From assembly GCA_029248525.1 (NCBI GenBank), contig JAQWJE010000033.1, positions 56,054 to 120,053 of the forward strand: a DNA stretch of 64,000 nucleotides. The letters are read 5' to 3'. A program made the translations under genes and the position numbers. The stretch comes from Candidatus Binatia bacterium. GTDB lineage: Bacteria > Desulfobacterota > Binatia > UBA12015. Position 1 is the first letter of the stretch, and every line of letters starts with the position of its first letter. Under the pieces are notes generated by a model. That model made no database searches and was not told the origin of the DNA. It worked only from the letters and a program-made list of their open reading frames with translations. Below, piece after piece: positions 43,707 to 52,771 of the stretch.

Positions 43707-43826
43707 CCTTTTCGGGTAAATACCCGCACTCACCTGAGATCTGGTAGCTAAACCGCTTCCCTTTCGAGAAGCAGGGGAGCCGACGTCCGACTCCCAAGCC
43801 CGGTTTTTATCCCGGGTTACTCCAGC

Positions 43827-44165
43827 CTATCTGCGTTTTTTGGCAGCAGCCTTTTTCTTCTTGGGCGCAGCCTTCTTCTTCTTGGCAGCAGCCTTTTTCT
43901 TCTTGGGCGCAGCCTTCTTCTTCTTGGCAGCAGCCTTCTTCTTAGGTGCAGCCTTCTTCTTCTTGGCTACGGCCTTCTTCTTGGGCGCAGCCTTCTTCTT
44001 CTTGGCAGCAGCCTTTTTCTTCTTGGGTGCAGCCTTCTTCTTCTTGGCTACAGCCTTCTTCTTCTTCTTCGCTACGGCCTTTTTCTTCGGCGCAGCCTTC
44101 TTCTTCTTTGCAGCGGCTTTCTTCTTGCGAGCCGGAGCCTTCTTTTTCTTCTTGGCAATTGCCAT
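43827..44165 (-). CDS. lysine-rich histone H1-like DNA-binding protein
   Basis: 112 residues, almost only Lys, Ala and Pro with a few Val and Arg. After MAIAKKKKKAPARKKK the chain is repeats of AAPKKKKAAAKKKK and AVAKKKK. It resembles histone H1 C-terminal tails and bacterial H1-like nucleoid proteins (Hc-type, AlgP-type), so it probably binds and compacts DNA, or RNA, without sequence preference. AAGGAGG sits six bases before the ATG, an excellent ribosome site. Antisense to it is a Phe/Leu-rich frame that has no such signal. It is divergent from the ftsB-like gene. Confidence 0.85.
   Translation of the reverse strand: MAIAKKKKKAPARKKKAAAKKKKAAPKKKAVAKKKKKAVAKKKKAAPKKKKAAAKKKKAAPKKKAVAKKKKAAPKKKAAAKKKKAAPKKKKAAAKKKKAAPKKKKAAAKKRR
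43830..44130 (-). repeat. tandem repeat coding the KKKK(A)AP units
   Basis: DNA of the lysine-rich gene is an imperfect tandem array with units of 18-21 bp (AAAGCCGCGCC-like blocks on the minus strand; GCAGCC TTCTTCTTCTTG on the plus strand), often in pairs giving a 42-bp period. Codon choice within units varies little, which points to recent expansion by slippage. Confidence 0.8.
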
Positions 44166-44316
44166 CAGATCCTCCTTAGGTTCCCCTGATTTCTATCTTC
44201 ACTCAGGTGAGCCGGGCGCCACTCCTCCACCCAACCACACAATAAACGGCATTTTACTCACGACAGGAGAAGCGTGTCAACAGGAAGAACAATATTTTAA
44301 AAATGGATTCGGCACG

Positions 44317-44724
44317 ATGAACTCTAGCGATTCAGACACGCTGGAAGCCTCAAAATGGGAGAACTACGTTTTGCCTCGGCGCACGACTTTGCTGGAAACC
44401 ACTCCTTTGCTAAAAGAGCGCATGCGCCACTTCCTCGAAGAGGTTCGAGCCTCATGGTTGGCGATCAGCATGTTTCTGGTCGCGGGACTCCTTTTCGTCT
44501 CGGCCGCGACCGGCGAGCTTGGCCTGGCCAAGGGTCTTTCGCTCGAGAACGAGCTCGCGGAAATCAACCAGGCCAGCTTCCATATGATGCAGGAAATCGA
44601 CCAAACCCGAGAGCAAATCCGCAAGATCGAAGAAGAAGATCTCGCTCTGGAAAATCTCGCCAGGCGACGCCTGCACATGGTTCGGGACGGCGACACCCTT
44701 TACCGAATCGGCACAAAAAACTGA
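44317..44724 (+). CDS. ftsB: FtsB/DivIC-like septum formation protein
   Basis: 135 residues. A 50-residue cytoplasmic N-terminus is followed by one membrane helix (WLAISMFLVAGLLFVSAAT, about 55-73) and a coiled coil (LENELAEINQASFHMMQEIDQ...RKIEEED), ending in LENLARRRLHMVRDGDTLYRI, the family's conserved (A)R..L.MV..GE region. FtsB works with FtsL and FtsQ in the divisome. The N-terminal extension is longer than in E. coli FtsB. I chose the ATG at 44317; a five-codon frame (44303-44320) overlaps it and could couple initiation. No strong ribosome site is seen. Confidence 0.75.
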   Translation: MNSSDSDTLEASKWENYVLPRRTTLLETTPLLKERMRHFLEEVRASWLAISMFLVAGLLFVSAATGELGLAKGLSLENELAEINQASFHMMQEIDQTREQIRKIEEEDLALENLARRRLHMVRDGDTLYRIGTKN

Positions 44725-45030
44725 CGTCCAAGGGATATCGGTCGCTTTTACCTGTTGACCGGGAGGCAGTTTCCTTGACAAGTTAGGCACTTGGCCGCTG
44801 CCGGGGTTGCCTCGTCTTCCCCTTCGCGCGTAGTGGTACAAACGGGGACGGGGCGCCCGCAAGAGCGCCCCGTCCTTCCACTATCCGGACCACATCCAAC
44901 CCCACAACCACCGAGAGCCCCACACACCTCAGCCACCACAGCCTCTAATGCTCTTGATTCAACGGATGAGTCCGGATCGCCCCACCCGCCAAGGCCTTCC
45001 CGCGCGAGTCGCGGGTCTCTCAATTTCTAT
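44725..45030. other. intergenic region between ftsB-like gene and nrdJ 3' ends
   Basis: 306 bp between convergent genes. It contains a strong hairpin at 44846-44875 (11-bp stem GGACGGGGCGC with GCGCCCCGTCC, eight-base loop, no clear T-run) and a small one at 44999-45015 (CCCGCG/CGCGGG) near the nrdJ stop. These may act as terminators. A 91-codon frame on the minus strand here looks non-coding. No tRNA was found. Confidence 0.5.
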
Positions 45031-47817
45031 TCAGGAACAACCACTCGTCGTGCCGCATTCCGGGCAGCGATAACAGGAGCCGTTGCGGATCATGATCGCG
45101 CCGCATTCCGAACAACTCGGCGCGTCCGTCTGCTGCTGGAACGCGACATTCTCCGGCAATGCAGCCGCCACCGGCGGTGCCTCGGCAGGGACCACGGCTG
45201 CACCCAGCTTGATCTCGCCGCCTTCTTCGACCGCGGCACCGTCCTGAAAGCGCACACCAAGGAAGCGGAAGATATAATCCGTCAGGGACTTCGCGAACGG
45301 AACTTCCGGGTTCTTGGTAAAGCCGGATGGCTCGAAGCGAACATGACTGAATTTATTGACCAGCGCATCGAGCGGAACGCCATACTGCAAGGACATTGAT
45401 GTCAGGGTCGCGATAGTGTCCATCAGGCCGGAGATGGTGCTGCCCTCCTTGGCCATCTTGATGAAGATCTCGCCCGGCGTTCCATCGTCGTAGAACCCGA
45501 TGTGAATGTAGCCCTCGTGACCGGCGACATCGAATTTATGTCGAATCGAACGGCAGTCAGCCGGGATTCGTCGGCGCGCAGGGCGCGCCTCCGCTTCGGC
45601 GATCGCCTTGGCGGCGCTTTCCACATCCCCAATCGTCGGGAGTTTCGACGAGCTTTCCTCATTCGAGGTATTCAGCGGCTGGGTTCTCTTGCAGCCATCC
45701 CGATAGATCGCCAGGGCTTTGATGCCGAGCTTCCAGGCCAGCATATAGGCCTCTTCGACCTCCTCGACCTTGGTATCCGTCGGCATATTGACGGTCTTGG
45801 AGATCGCCCCCGACAAGAAGGGCTGGACTGCGCCCATCATCCGAATATGGCCCTCGGGGGCGATGGTGCGCGTCCCCTTCAGCGCCTTGAACGCACAGTC
45901 GAAGACTGGAAGGTGCTCATCCTGCAGCCCCGGCGCTCCCTCGATCGTGCCTTCGTTGTCGATATACTCAACGATTTCCTGAACTTCGCGGGAATCATAA
46001 CCCAAACGCGCGAGTGCGCTCGGGACGGTGCCGTTCACCATCTTGAGCATACCGCCGCCGACCAGCTTCTTGAATTTCACCAGAGCGATATCCGGCTCGA
46101 CGCCCGTAGTGTCGCAGTCCATCATGAAGGCAATGGTCCCGGTGGGCGCAAGGACGGTCGCCTGAGAGTTCCGATAACCGTGCTCCCGACCTTCACTCAA
46201 TGCCTGATCCCACGAGGTTCGAGCCGAGTGCAGCAAGTCCAGAGGCACATGAGTCGAGGAGATCTTCATCGAAGCGGCTCGATGCTTCTCGATGACTCTC
46301 AAATGAGGTTCCTGATTCTCCTCATAGCCCTCATAAGCACCCTTGACCTTGGCCAGACGGGTCGACTGCAAATAGGCTTCACCGCTCAGCAGAGCCGTCA
46401 CGGCGGCCGAGAATTCGCGACCGGCATCCGAGTCATACGGCAGACCGAGTTCCATGAGAACCGCGCCGAGATTGGCGTAGCCAAGACCCAACTGGCGGAA
46501 GCGGTGCGCTGTCTCACCGATCTCCGGGGTGGGATAACTCGATGAATCGACCAGAATATCCATCGCGGTGATCAGCACATTGACCGCGTGGCGGAACCCT
46601 TGCGTATCAAACTCGCCGGCTTCGTTGACGAATTTCATCAAATTGATCGAGGAGAGATTGCACGCCGAATCATCGAGGTGCATGTATTCGCTGCAGGGGT
46701 TCGAAGCGTTGATACGGCCTGTATTCGCGCAAGTATGCCAGTCGTTGATGGTCGTATCGTATTGCATTCCGGGGTCGCCGCAGAAGTGCGCCGCCTCGGC
46801 AATCTTGCGGAAAATATCCCGCGCCTGGTGCGTTTCGGCCACCGAGCCGTCGGTCACATTCCGGGTGTGGAATTCCTTGTCATCCTCGACGGCCTGCATG
46901 AACTCGTCGGTGACCCGCACGGAATTATTGGCATTTTGGAAGAAAATCGAGCTATAGGCCGGTCCGTCCAGCGAACCGTCGTAGCCGGCGTCGATCAGGG
47001 TCCAGGCCTTGCGCTCCTCTTCGGCCTTGCAAGTCACGAACTCACCGATGTCCGGGTGGTGGACGTCGAGGACGACCATCTTGGCGGCGCGGCGCGTCTT
47101 GCCGCCCGATTTGATCACGCCCGCGGACGCATCCGCAGCGCGCATGAAGGAAACTGGCCCGGAGGCCGTGCCGCCCCCCGCCAGCATCTCCTTGGACGAG
47201 CGAATTCCGGACAGGTTCACGCCCGAGCCGGAACCACCTTTGAAGATGACCCCCTCGCGGCGGTACCAGTCGAGAATCGACTCCATGGTATCCTGCACCG
47301 AAAGAATGAAGCAGGCCGAGCACTGCGGGTGTTCCTCGACGCCGACATTGAACCAGACCGGCGAATTGAACGACGCCTTCTGCTCAACCAGAATGTGCGC
47401 CAATTCATCAGCGAAAAGAGCAGCATCGCCTTTGGTTTCGAAGTATCCCTGCTCAAGACCCCAAGTGCGGACCGACTCCACGACCCGACCGATCAGTTGG
47501 CGAACGCTACTCTCGCGTTCCGGTGTTCCCATCGGGCCTCGGAAGTATTTCGAGGCAACGACGTTGGTGGCCAACTGCGACCAATCCGCCGGAATCTCCA
47601 GATCCTTCTGTTCGAAGACAACCGTCCCGCCTTCGCCGGCGATCGTCGCATCCCGCCGTTCCCAGACGAGATTTTCCATCGGGTCCACCGGCTGGCCATC
47701 TTCACCCAGTGTGAAGAGCCTTTCGATCTTTATGCCCTTGGCCGCCGCCGGCGACTTCGCCTCGGCATTCGGCTTGGACTTTTTCTTCTTCGGACTGGTC
47801 AACGTCGATGTTCCCAC
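45031..47817 (-). CDS. nrdJ: adenosylcobalamin-dependent (class II) ribonucleotide reductase
   Basis: 928 residues from a GTG start with GGAGAAGG upstream. It reduces ribonucleotides to deoxyribonucleotides using a B12-derived radical. Visible are a Lys-rich N-terminal tail, SFNSPVWFNVG, the redox Cys in CSACFILSVQD, GGSGSGVNLS, NPCSEYMHLDDSACNLSSINL with the active-site Cys/Glu set, LAPTGTIAFMMDCDTTG, and the C-terminal zinc-ribbon CSECG...CYRCPECG that ends the long-form NrdJ. The length is typical of the 900-1000 residue class. As a class II enzyme it works with or without oxygen. Two NrdR-like boxes lie upstream; no cobalamin riboswitch is seen. Confidence 0.96.
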   Translation of the reverse strand: MGTSTLTSPKKKKSKPNAEAKSPAAAKGIKIERLFTLGEDGQPVDPMENLVWERRDATIAGEGGTVVFEQKDLEIPADWSQLATNVVASKYFRGPMGTPERESSVRQLIGRVVESVRTWGLEQGYFETKGDAALFADELAHILVEQKASFNSPVWFNVGVEEHPQCSACFILSVQDTMESILDWYRREGVIFKGGSGSGVNLSGIRSSKEMLAGGGTASGPVSFMRAADASAGVIKSGGKTRRAAKMVVLDVHHPDIGEFVTCKAEEERKAWTLIDAGYDGSLDGPAYSSIFFQNANNSVRVTDEFMQAVEDDKEFHTRNVTDGSVAETHQARDIFRKIAEAAHFCGDPGMQYDTTINDWHTCANTGRINASNPCSEYMHLDDSACNLSSINLMKFVNEAGEFDTQGFRHAVNVLITAMDILVDSSSYPTPEIGETAHRFRQLGLGYANLGAVLMELGLPYDSDAGREFSAAVTALLSGEAYLQSTRLAKVKGAYEGYEENQEPHLRVIEKHRAASMKISSTHVPLDLLHSARTSWDQALSEGREHGYRNSQATVLAPTGTIAFMMDCDTTGVEPDIALVKFKKLVGGGMLKMVNGTVPSALARLGYDSREVQEIVEYIDNEGTIEGAPGLQDEHLPVFDCAFKALKGTRTIAPEGHIRMMGAVQPFLSGAISKTVNMPTDTKVEEVEEAYMLAWKLGIKALAIYRDGCKRTQPLNTSNEESSSKLPTIGDVESAAKAIAEAEARPARRRIPADCRSIRHKFDVAGHEGYIHIGFYDDGTPGEIFIKMAKEGSTISGLMDTIATLTSMSLQYGVPLDALVNKFSHVRFEPSGFTKNPEVPFAKSLTDYIFRFLGVRFQDGAAVEEGGEIKLGAAVVPAEAPPVAAALPENVAFQQQTDAPSCSECGAIMIRNGSCYRCPECGTTSGCS

Positions 47818-47954
47818 GGCCTTCTCCCCTCAAACCCTCCAGTGCCCCCACATGGCGCCGGAATCTATAGTGCTGGCTTTGGCGTCTCTTCACTTTCCTG
47901 TATGAATCTCAGCAGTCTCATTTCGCTCCCGAAAAATCTGGATTCGACACTCGA

Positions 47955-48002
47955 GCCCGTTATCTTGTGCGGGCGGCGGTTCTGCCACACAACATATGGT
48001 AT
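47955..48002. promoter_or_regulatory. candidate NrdR boxes upstream of nrdJ
   Basis: ACACAACATATGGTAT at 47987-48002 agrees with the NrdR consensus (acaCwAtATaTwGtGt) at 13 of 16 positions by eye. A weaker match (10 of 16, with the GTG end kept) lies at 47955-47970. Their starts are 32 bp apart, about three helical turns, the spacing usual for paired NrdR boxes. They lie 138-170 bp before the nrdJ start, between it and the divergent DUF721 gene. Confidence 0.45.
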
Positions 48003-48068
48003 TGTCAAACCTTTCGCACGGGATTCCGATGCTTTTCCCACAAAAAACTCAAGGCGCGATTCATTTAA

Positions 48069-48566
48069 ATGATTGACAGAGTCGATACGATACTCGGGAA
48101 AGCATTGGCCCATGTGGGCCTCGGGCGCGCGAGCGACATCCGGCGGTTGATGGACGCATGGAAACAAACCGTCGGTGAGCGGATCGCGGCGCAGGCAACA
48201 CCGCTTGCACTCAAGGGCTCCGAACTCGTGCTCGCGGTTCCTGATGCCGTCTGGCGTCAGGAACTCGCCTTGATGACTCCCGAAATTCGTGACCGAATCA
48301 ACGCCATGCTGGGCCGAAAAGTTGTCGAGCGAATCCGCTTGGTCAGCCAGGGAGCGGTCGACCCCGGCGTCTCCCCTTTTCGCGCCAGACACCGCAGGCT
48401 CCCGGCCCCTGCGCCAGACTCGGCCGAAGACCACGCCCTGCCTGCCGGACGGGACGCCCCGCCGCTTTCAACGAATCTGCAGGAGGCCTTTGCCGCCCTT
48501 GAGCGTGCCCGGAACCGCCGCCTGAGCCAGGATCGCACATCCTCTCGCCACCCAACGAGAAAATAA
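48069..48566 (+). CDS. DUF721 (DciA-like) protein
   Basis: 165 residues. Residues 5-95 form a DUF721 domain: WKQTVGERIAAQATPLALKGSELVLAVPDAVWRQELALMTPEIRDRINAMLG, then VERIRLV. The remaining 70 residues are disordered and basic. DUF721 proteins include DciA, which loads the replicative helicase DnaB in bacteria lacking DnaC. Location next to nrdJ (dNTP supply) fits a replication role but is not proof. The ATG at 48069 lies 251 bp from the divergent nrdJ start. Confidence 0.75.
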   Translation: MIDRVDTILGKALAHVGLGRASDIRRLMDAWKQTVGERIAAQATPLALKGSELVLAVPDAVWRQELALMTPEIRDRINAMLGRKVVERIRLVSQGAVDPGVSPFRARHRRLPAPAPDSAEDHALPAGRDAPPLSTNLQEAFAALERARNRRLSQDRTSSRHPTRK

Positions 48567-48623
48567 ACGCCCAAAGCTTCCCCGACAGTCGCCGCAGCCC
48601 GCACCAAAGTGTAGAGTCCCTCC

Positions 48624-50012
48624 ATGGTCGATTCGCTCCTGCGCCCGCGAAAACGTCGCCGCCGAGGCCTGATCCCGGCGCTCTTTCTGATCAGCTTTGC
48701 CGTGATCGCCTTTTGGCTCTTACGAGGCGGGACAGCCAGCCCGACCGGCAGCCTGCAGGGAGTTCCCGAAGTGTTGGGCCAGAGCGGTCGGATCTCACTC
48801 TCTCTCGAGGCCCCGCACGCCGGATTGGCCGCGTGGCAGCTTTATATTCGCGACGCACGCGGCAACCGATACGTTCTCGCAGAAGAGACCTTGCCGGCTG
48901 GCGGCCTGCTCGAACCGGGCGTGCAACGCCGCGAGCGCGAGGTCGAAATTTCCCCGCAGGAACTCGGCCTGGCCGAAGGGACTGCCGAATTGATCCTTCA
49001 GGCAACAGGTCATGCCCCCCTGTCTCGCCTGAGCGACGGCGGTCTGGTGAGTCAGGCGGAGTTCGAGGTCGATCTGACCCCGCCGGACTTGCGCGTGCTG
49101 AGCGGGGCACACCGCATTTTGCAAGGAGGAACCGGCCTGATTCTCTACCAGACGGGCAGCGACGCGGTTCGCTCCGGCATGCTCGTCGGGGAACTCGATT
49201 TCCCCGGCAGCCCGGGCCCATTTACGGACGGCGAGCGGATGGCCAGCCTCTACTCGGTCCCCTGGAATGCCCCGGGGAATCTGGCCGCCCTGATCTACGC
49301 CGAAGATGCGGCCGGCAACCGCAAGACACAACGGGTCCCTCTGCAGATCCGAAACCGCAGGCCACGCGCCGAGGAAATTCGGGTTTCGGATAAATTCATC
49401 CGCACGAAAATCGAGCCGCTCCTGATCCGGTACGAGGAACCCGTCCCGGAGACCCCCGCGGAGGCCTATCTCGCCGTCAACCGGACGATGCGCAAGCAAA
49501 GCGAGATCGAGCTTCAGGCCCTGCTGGCAAGCTCCGCGCCCCAGCTACTCACCCCGCGCGCCCTTCAGCAACAACGTGGAACGCAGGTCGGCTCCCGTTT
49601 CGCCGAGCACCGAACCTACACCTACGAGGGCCAACCCATCGATGAACAAACCCATCTGGGCTACGATCTGGCTTCGGTGCGGCGCGCGCCGGTAGAGGCC
49701 GCGGGCGACGGCCAAATCGAATGGGTGGGGGAACTCGGTATTTACGGCAAAGTCGTCCTGATCGACCATGGACTGGGCCTCGCCACGCTATACGCCCACC
49801 TGAGCGAAATCGACGTCGAACCCGGCATGCGCATTACCCGCGGCGACGTGATCGGGCGGAGCGGCGAGACCGGACTGGCAGGTGGTGACCACCTGCACTT
49901 CAGCGTGACCTTGCGCGGACACCATGTCGACCCTCTGGAATGGTGGGATGCCCAATGGGTGGAGCGCGAGATTCTGGAACCGCTCCGGCAGGCCGGGGCT
50001 CAAGGCCCCTGA
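48624..50012 (+). CDS. M23 family metallopeptidase
   Basis: 462 residues. An N-terminal basic stretch and one membrane anchor (about 13-33) are followed by a large beta-rich periplasmic region (to about 320) and a C-terminal LytM domain. The zinc ligands are all present: His344 and Asp348 in THLGYD, and the HLH pair (423-425) in GGDHLHFSV, preceded by VLIDHGLGLATLYAHL. It therefore should be an active peptidoglycan endopeptidase, not a degenerate EnvC/NlpD-type activator. Its 3' end overlaps the convergent glycosyltransferase gene by 13 bp. Confidence 0.93.
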   Translation: MVDSLLRPRKRRRRGLIPALFLISFAVIAFWLLRGGTASPTGSLQGVPEVLGQSGRISLSLEAPHAGLAAWQLYIRDARGNRYVLAEETLPAGGLLEPGVQRREREVEISPQELGLAEGTAELILQATGHAPLSRLSDGGLVSQAEFEVDLTPPDLRVLSGAHRILQGGTGLILYQTGSDAVRSGMLVGELDFPGSPGPFTDGERMASLYSVPWNAPGNLAALIYAEDAAGNRKTQRVPLQIRNRRPRAEEIRVSDKFIRTKIEPLLIRYEEPVPETPAEAYLAVNRTMRKQSEIELQALLASSAPQLLTPRALQQQRGTQVGSRFAEHRTYTYEGQPIDEQTHLGYDLASVRRAPVEAAGDGQIEWVGELGIYGKVVLIDHGLGLATLYAHLSEIDVEPGMRITRGDVIGRSGETGLAGGDHLHFSVTLRGHHVDPLEWWDAQWVEREILEPLRQAGAQGP

Positions 50013-51829
50013 CCGACGGCACCGACCGGATCGGCAGGATCGAGCCCGCTCCACTCATAGAGCCTTACGCCGAAGGGCACCCGGCGAGGATCCGCAAAAA
50101 TCTCGGCCGCCCGAGACTGCGGCACAAAGGCCACCAACTTCTGAGTAGCCATCCCCGGGATCGCCACCCGGGGGAGCACATCACGGCCATCCACCAGCCG
50201 GAAGACACGCCGCCCATGGATCAGAGCGAGAAACGCAGCCGTCTCGGGTGTTGTATCCAGCAGGGCGAACTCGGCAGGATAAAAGGCCTCGACACCCCCG
50301 TAGACACGGAGGTTTTCGGCGGGGCGCCCGAGGGAGGGGTCGGCCAGAAGGAAGGAGCCGGGCGGAACCTGCTCGCGCACATAGTCGCTCGCCGCAAGCT
50401 GCTCGGGGCGACGAAAAGGTCCCCAACCTGGAGCTTTCACGAGCATCGGCAGCATCGCCAGCAAGGCCAAAGCGACGCTCGGCGCCAACATGGCCCAGCC
50501 CGCGGCATCACGGAACCAGGTCCGCACAAGACCCATCAGAACTGCCGAGGAAAAAAGTCCCACAAACACGCGCCCCGGCGGTGCCATCGACAGAATATGC
50601 TGATCTGATTGCTGCCATGAGAGCAAAAGAACTCCGAGGAGAATGGAGAGGGTTTTCCCGAACCAACCAAGAGCCGGGTTCTGAAAAAAGCGGGCCATGA
50701 CCACCCCGCCGACCGCGGTAAGGCCCAGAAGACACAGACTCGCACCGGTAAGGTAGCGAGCATCCGGGTGGACCCAGCAGCTGTAGAACAAGATCGCGAC
50801 AATCGGATAGGGCAGCAATGCCGCTGCGGCTCCCGGTGCGTGACGCATGGACCACAAGCCCCCCGCGAGCGTCAAAAGCAGCAAGGCGCCGAAGGAGCCC
50901 CAAAAAAGACGAAGGTTACCGGGCAAGGTGCTCGCCAAATGCGAAAGACGAAAACCACCCCCGGAGACAGCGACGGCCAGCTCTTCGGAAGCATACGCCG
51001 TGCCCGGCAGAACCCAGCTGAGCAGCTCGAGGAATTCGCCGCCCTGCGTGAAAGAGAAGGGGTGGCCCTGCGTCACGAAATTATAGGCCAGCAGGGGCAG
51101 CAGTCCGAGGCCCAGAGCCACGCCCCATAAAACCAGGGCACGGCGCGCGGGCGGCCGCCAAATAGCCACACCCGCCACGGAGGTCGCGTAGAGCAGCGCG
51201 TCCGGCCGGATCAATGCTGCCGCACCCAACGCCAAACCCGAGCCAAACGCTCGACCCCGCACAGCCAGAAGGACGGCCAGCAGGCCCAAACCATGCGCCG
51301 GGAGATCGCGTGCGACCGTGATCCCCCAGAGATGAATGCCCGCCGGCACAAGAAGCACCAACCAAAGCGACAAGACCCCGGCCCCCAGCGCCAGCAGGGG
51401 ATCATGGCCGCGTAAAACCGAATCCAGCAAAACTGCCAGAATCAGCAGGGTGGCGAGATAGAGCAAAGGGTTCAGCCAATGCTCGGCCGCCTCGCCCCCT
51501 AACGCGCCCGCGGCAGCCAGCAGGAGGGGGAATCCGGGAGGGTAGCGCGAATATAGTTCACCATCGCGAAAGAAATAGGTCTGCTGCAAGGCGTCATATG
51601 TCTTCCAATGCCACTGGTGAGGAACGGTTTCGGTGAAAATGGTGGCATCATGGAAAACCGTTCCGGACCGCAGATCTCGGGCCATTGTCAGAAACGCGGC
51701 CTGATCGCTCGCCAGATACCAGTTGTTATGGCGGACCAATCCATAGGCCGAAACCATGAGCGCCAGACATCCAAGCACGAGGATCCCGCGCCGAAGACCC
51801 CTTTGCGAACTGCCGATGGCGGGGCTCAA
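50000..51829 (-). CDS. membrane glycosyltransferase, ArnT/PMT (GT39/GT83)-like
   Basis: 609 residues, about 11-13 transmembrane helices, then a soluble C-terminal domain (about 470-609). The first periplasmic loop contains LASDQAAFLTMARDLRSG, the acidic catalytic position of the GT-C superfamily, followed by YSRYPPGFPLLLAAAGAL as in ArnT/PMT relatives. Such enzymes transfer sugars from polyprenyl-phosphate donors to lipids or proteins on the outer face of the membrane. Its start overlaps the stop of the upstream enoyl-CoA hydratase gene by four bases. The acceptor is unknown. Confidence 0.8.
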   Translation of the reverse strand: MSPAIGSSQRGLRRGILVLGCLALMVSAYGLVRHNNWYLASDQAAFLTMARDLRSGTVFHDATIFTETVPHQWHWKTYDALQQTYFFRDGELYSRYPPGFPLLLAAAGALGGEAAEHWLNPLLYLATLLILAVLLDSVLRGHDPLLALGAGVLSLWLVLLVPAGIHLWGITVARDLPAHGLGLLAVLLAVRGRAFGSGLALGAAALIRPDALLYATSVAGVAIWRPPARRALVLWGVALGLGLLPLLAYNFVTQGHPFSFTQGGEFLELLSWVLPGTAYASEELAVAVSGGGFRLSHLASTLPGNLRLFWGSFGALLLLTLAGGLWSMRHAPGAAAALLPYPIVAILFYSCWVHPDARYLTGASLCLLGLTAVGGVVMARFFQNPALGWFGKTLSILLGVLLLSWQQSDQHILSMAPPGRVFVGLFSSAVLMGLVRTWFRDAAGWAMLAPSVALALLAMLPMLVKAPGWGPFRRPEQLAASDYVREQVPPGSFLLADPSLGRPAENLRVYGGVEAFYPAEFALLDTTPETAAFLALIHGRRVFRLVDGRDVLPRVAIPGMATQKLVAFVPQSRAAEIFADPRRVPFGVRLYEWSGLDPADPVGAVGQGP

Positions 51830-52608
51830 TTCCCCTTGAAGGCCGGCTTGCGACGCTCCCGAAAGGAATTGATCCCCTCTTGTGCATCCTCGGATCCAAC
51901 CACCAACGCCTGCATGGTCGCTTCGTCATCCAGGCTGGTCTCCAGATCGACTTCGGTCCCTCGATTGAGCAATCGCTTGGAAATTCCGATGGCGAAGGTC
52001 GGCCCTACGGCCAGACGCTCGGCCCATTCCCGGGTCGCCGCCTCCAACTCCTCGACCGGCACGACCTTGTTGACGACGCCCAGATCCTTGGCTTCCTCCG
52101 CGGTGATCTGATCTCCGAAGAATACCAACTCCTTGGCTTTCGCCAGAGGCAGAATCCGCGGCAGGATAAAGCCGCCCATCGCATCCAGCGCAATCCCGCG
52201 CCGGGCAAAGACTTCGATGAAACGTGCGCCTTCGGCCGCCACGATCAAATCGCTGACAAAGGCGATATGGGCACCCAGCCCTGCGGCAGTTCCGTTGACC
52301 GCGCAGATCACGGGTTTCTCGATCTCCCAGATCGCCCGCAGCAGCTTCTGCGATCCGGTCCGCATCATGAACCGCGTTCGCCCAACCCATGGTGTCGGCG
52401 GCGCGCCCCCCGAAAGGTCGGCACCCGTGCAAAACCCTTTGCCCTTGCCGGTGATGACCAGCGCCCGGACGGCGGTATCGTCCCGGGCGGCCCAGATCTG
52501 CTCCACGATCTGGTCACGCATCTCCGAGGTCAGCGCTCCCATCTGCTCGGGGCGATTGAGAGTAATCCAGAGGACTCCATTTTCATTTTGAAACTCGACA
52601 TCTGCCAT
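51826..52608 (-). CDS. enoyl-CoA hydratase/isomerase family protein
   Basis: 260 residues, crotonase fold. The oxyanion-hole segments are VITGKGKGFCTGADLSGG and CAVNGTAAGLGAHIAFVSDLIVA. The following FARRGIALDAMGGFILPRIL carries no Glu at the usual catalytic sites (Ala and Asp instead), so it may not be a simple hydratase. It acts on acyl-CoA thioesters in the cytoplasm. It is translationally coupled to the membrane glycosyltransferase gene, an odd functional pairing, and divergent from the acyl-CoA ligase operon (163 bp between). Confidence 0.88.
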   Translation of the reverse strand: MADVEFQNENGVLWITLNRPEQMGALTSEMRDQIVEQIWAARDDTAVRALVITGKGKGFCTGADLSGGAPPTPWVGRTRFMMRTGSQKLLRAIWEIEKPVICAVNGTAAGLGAHIAFVSDLIVAAEGARFIEVFARRGIALDAMGGFILPRILPLAKAKELVFFGDQITAEEAKDLGVVNKVVPVEELEAATREWAERLAVGPTFAIGISKRLLNRGTEVDLETSLDDEATMQALVVGSEDAQEGINSFRERRKPAFKGN

Positions 52609-52771
52609 ACCGACAGGACTACCCTCCTCATCCCCAAGGCTTCAAGTGCAAGCCGGAAACGGCCCGGAGGAACCGCGCTTGAGGGCGGCGATGAAGGTCA
52701 TTTGCGATTCTCGCAAAAACCCGGCGAAATGGCGTCCCGGGTCCGATGCTGGCGCCCGGAGTGGCAGGATC

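Noticed and set aside
43710..43826. c-di-AMP (ydaO-type) riboswitch
   Set aside because: Only isolated fragments resemble the consensus, in an unconvincing order, and no suitable gene follows on that strand; kept only as a low-interest structured region.
43840..44316. Phe/Leu/Ala-rich frame reading into the ftsB-like gene
   Set aside because: It is the antisense of the lysine-rich repeats (AAG/AAA to CTT/TTT). The lysine-rich gene has a perfect ribosome site; this frame has none. The ftsB-like start is placed at 44317.
44748..45023. 91-codon minus-strand frame after nrdJ with several Cys
   Set aside because: TTG start without ribosome site, low-complexity Gly/Cys content produced by a GC-rich hairpin, no family resemblance. 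A small gene is not excluded but unsupported.
47818..48068. Cobalamin riboswitch upstream of the B12-dependent reductase
   Set aside because: No B12-box-like core (GCCACTG) with the surrounding stems is visible on the nrdJ strand.
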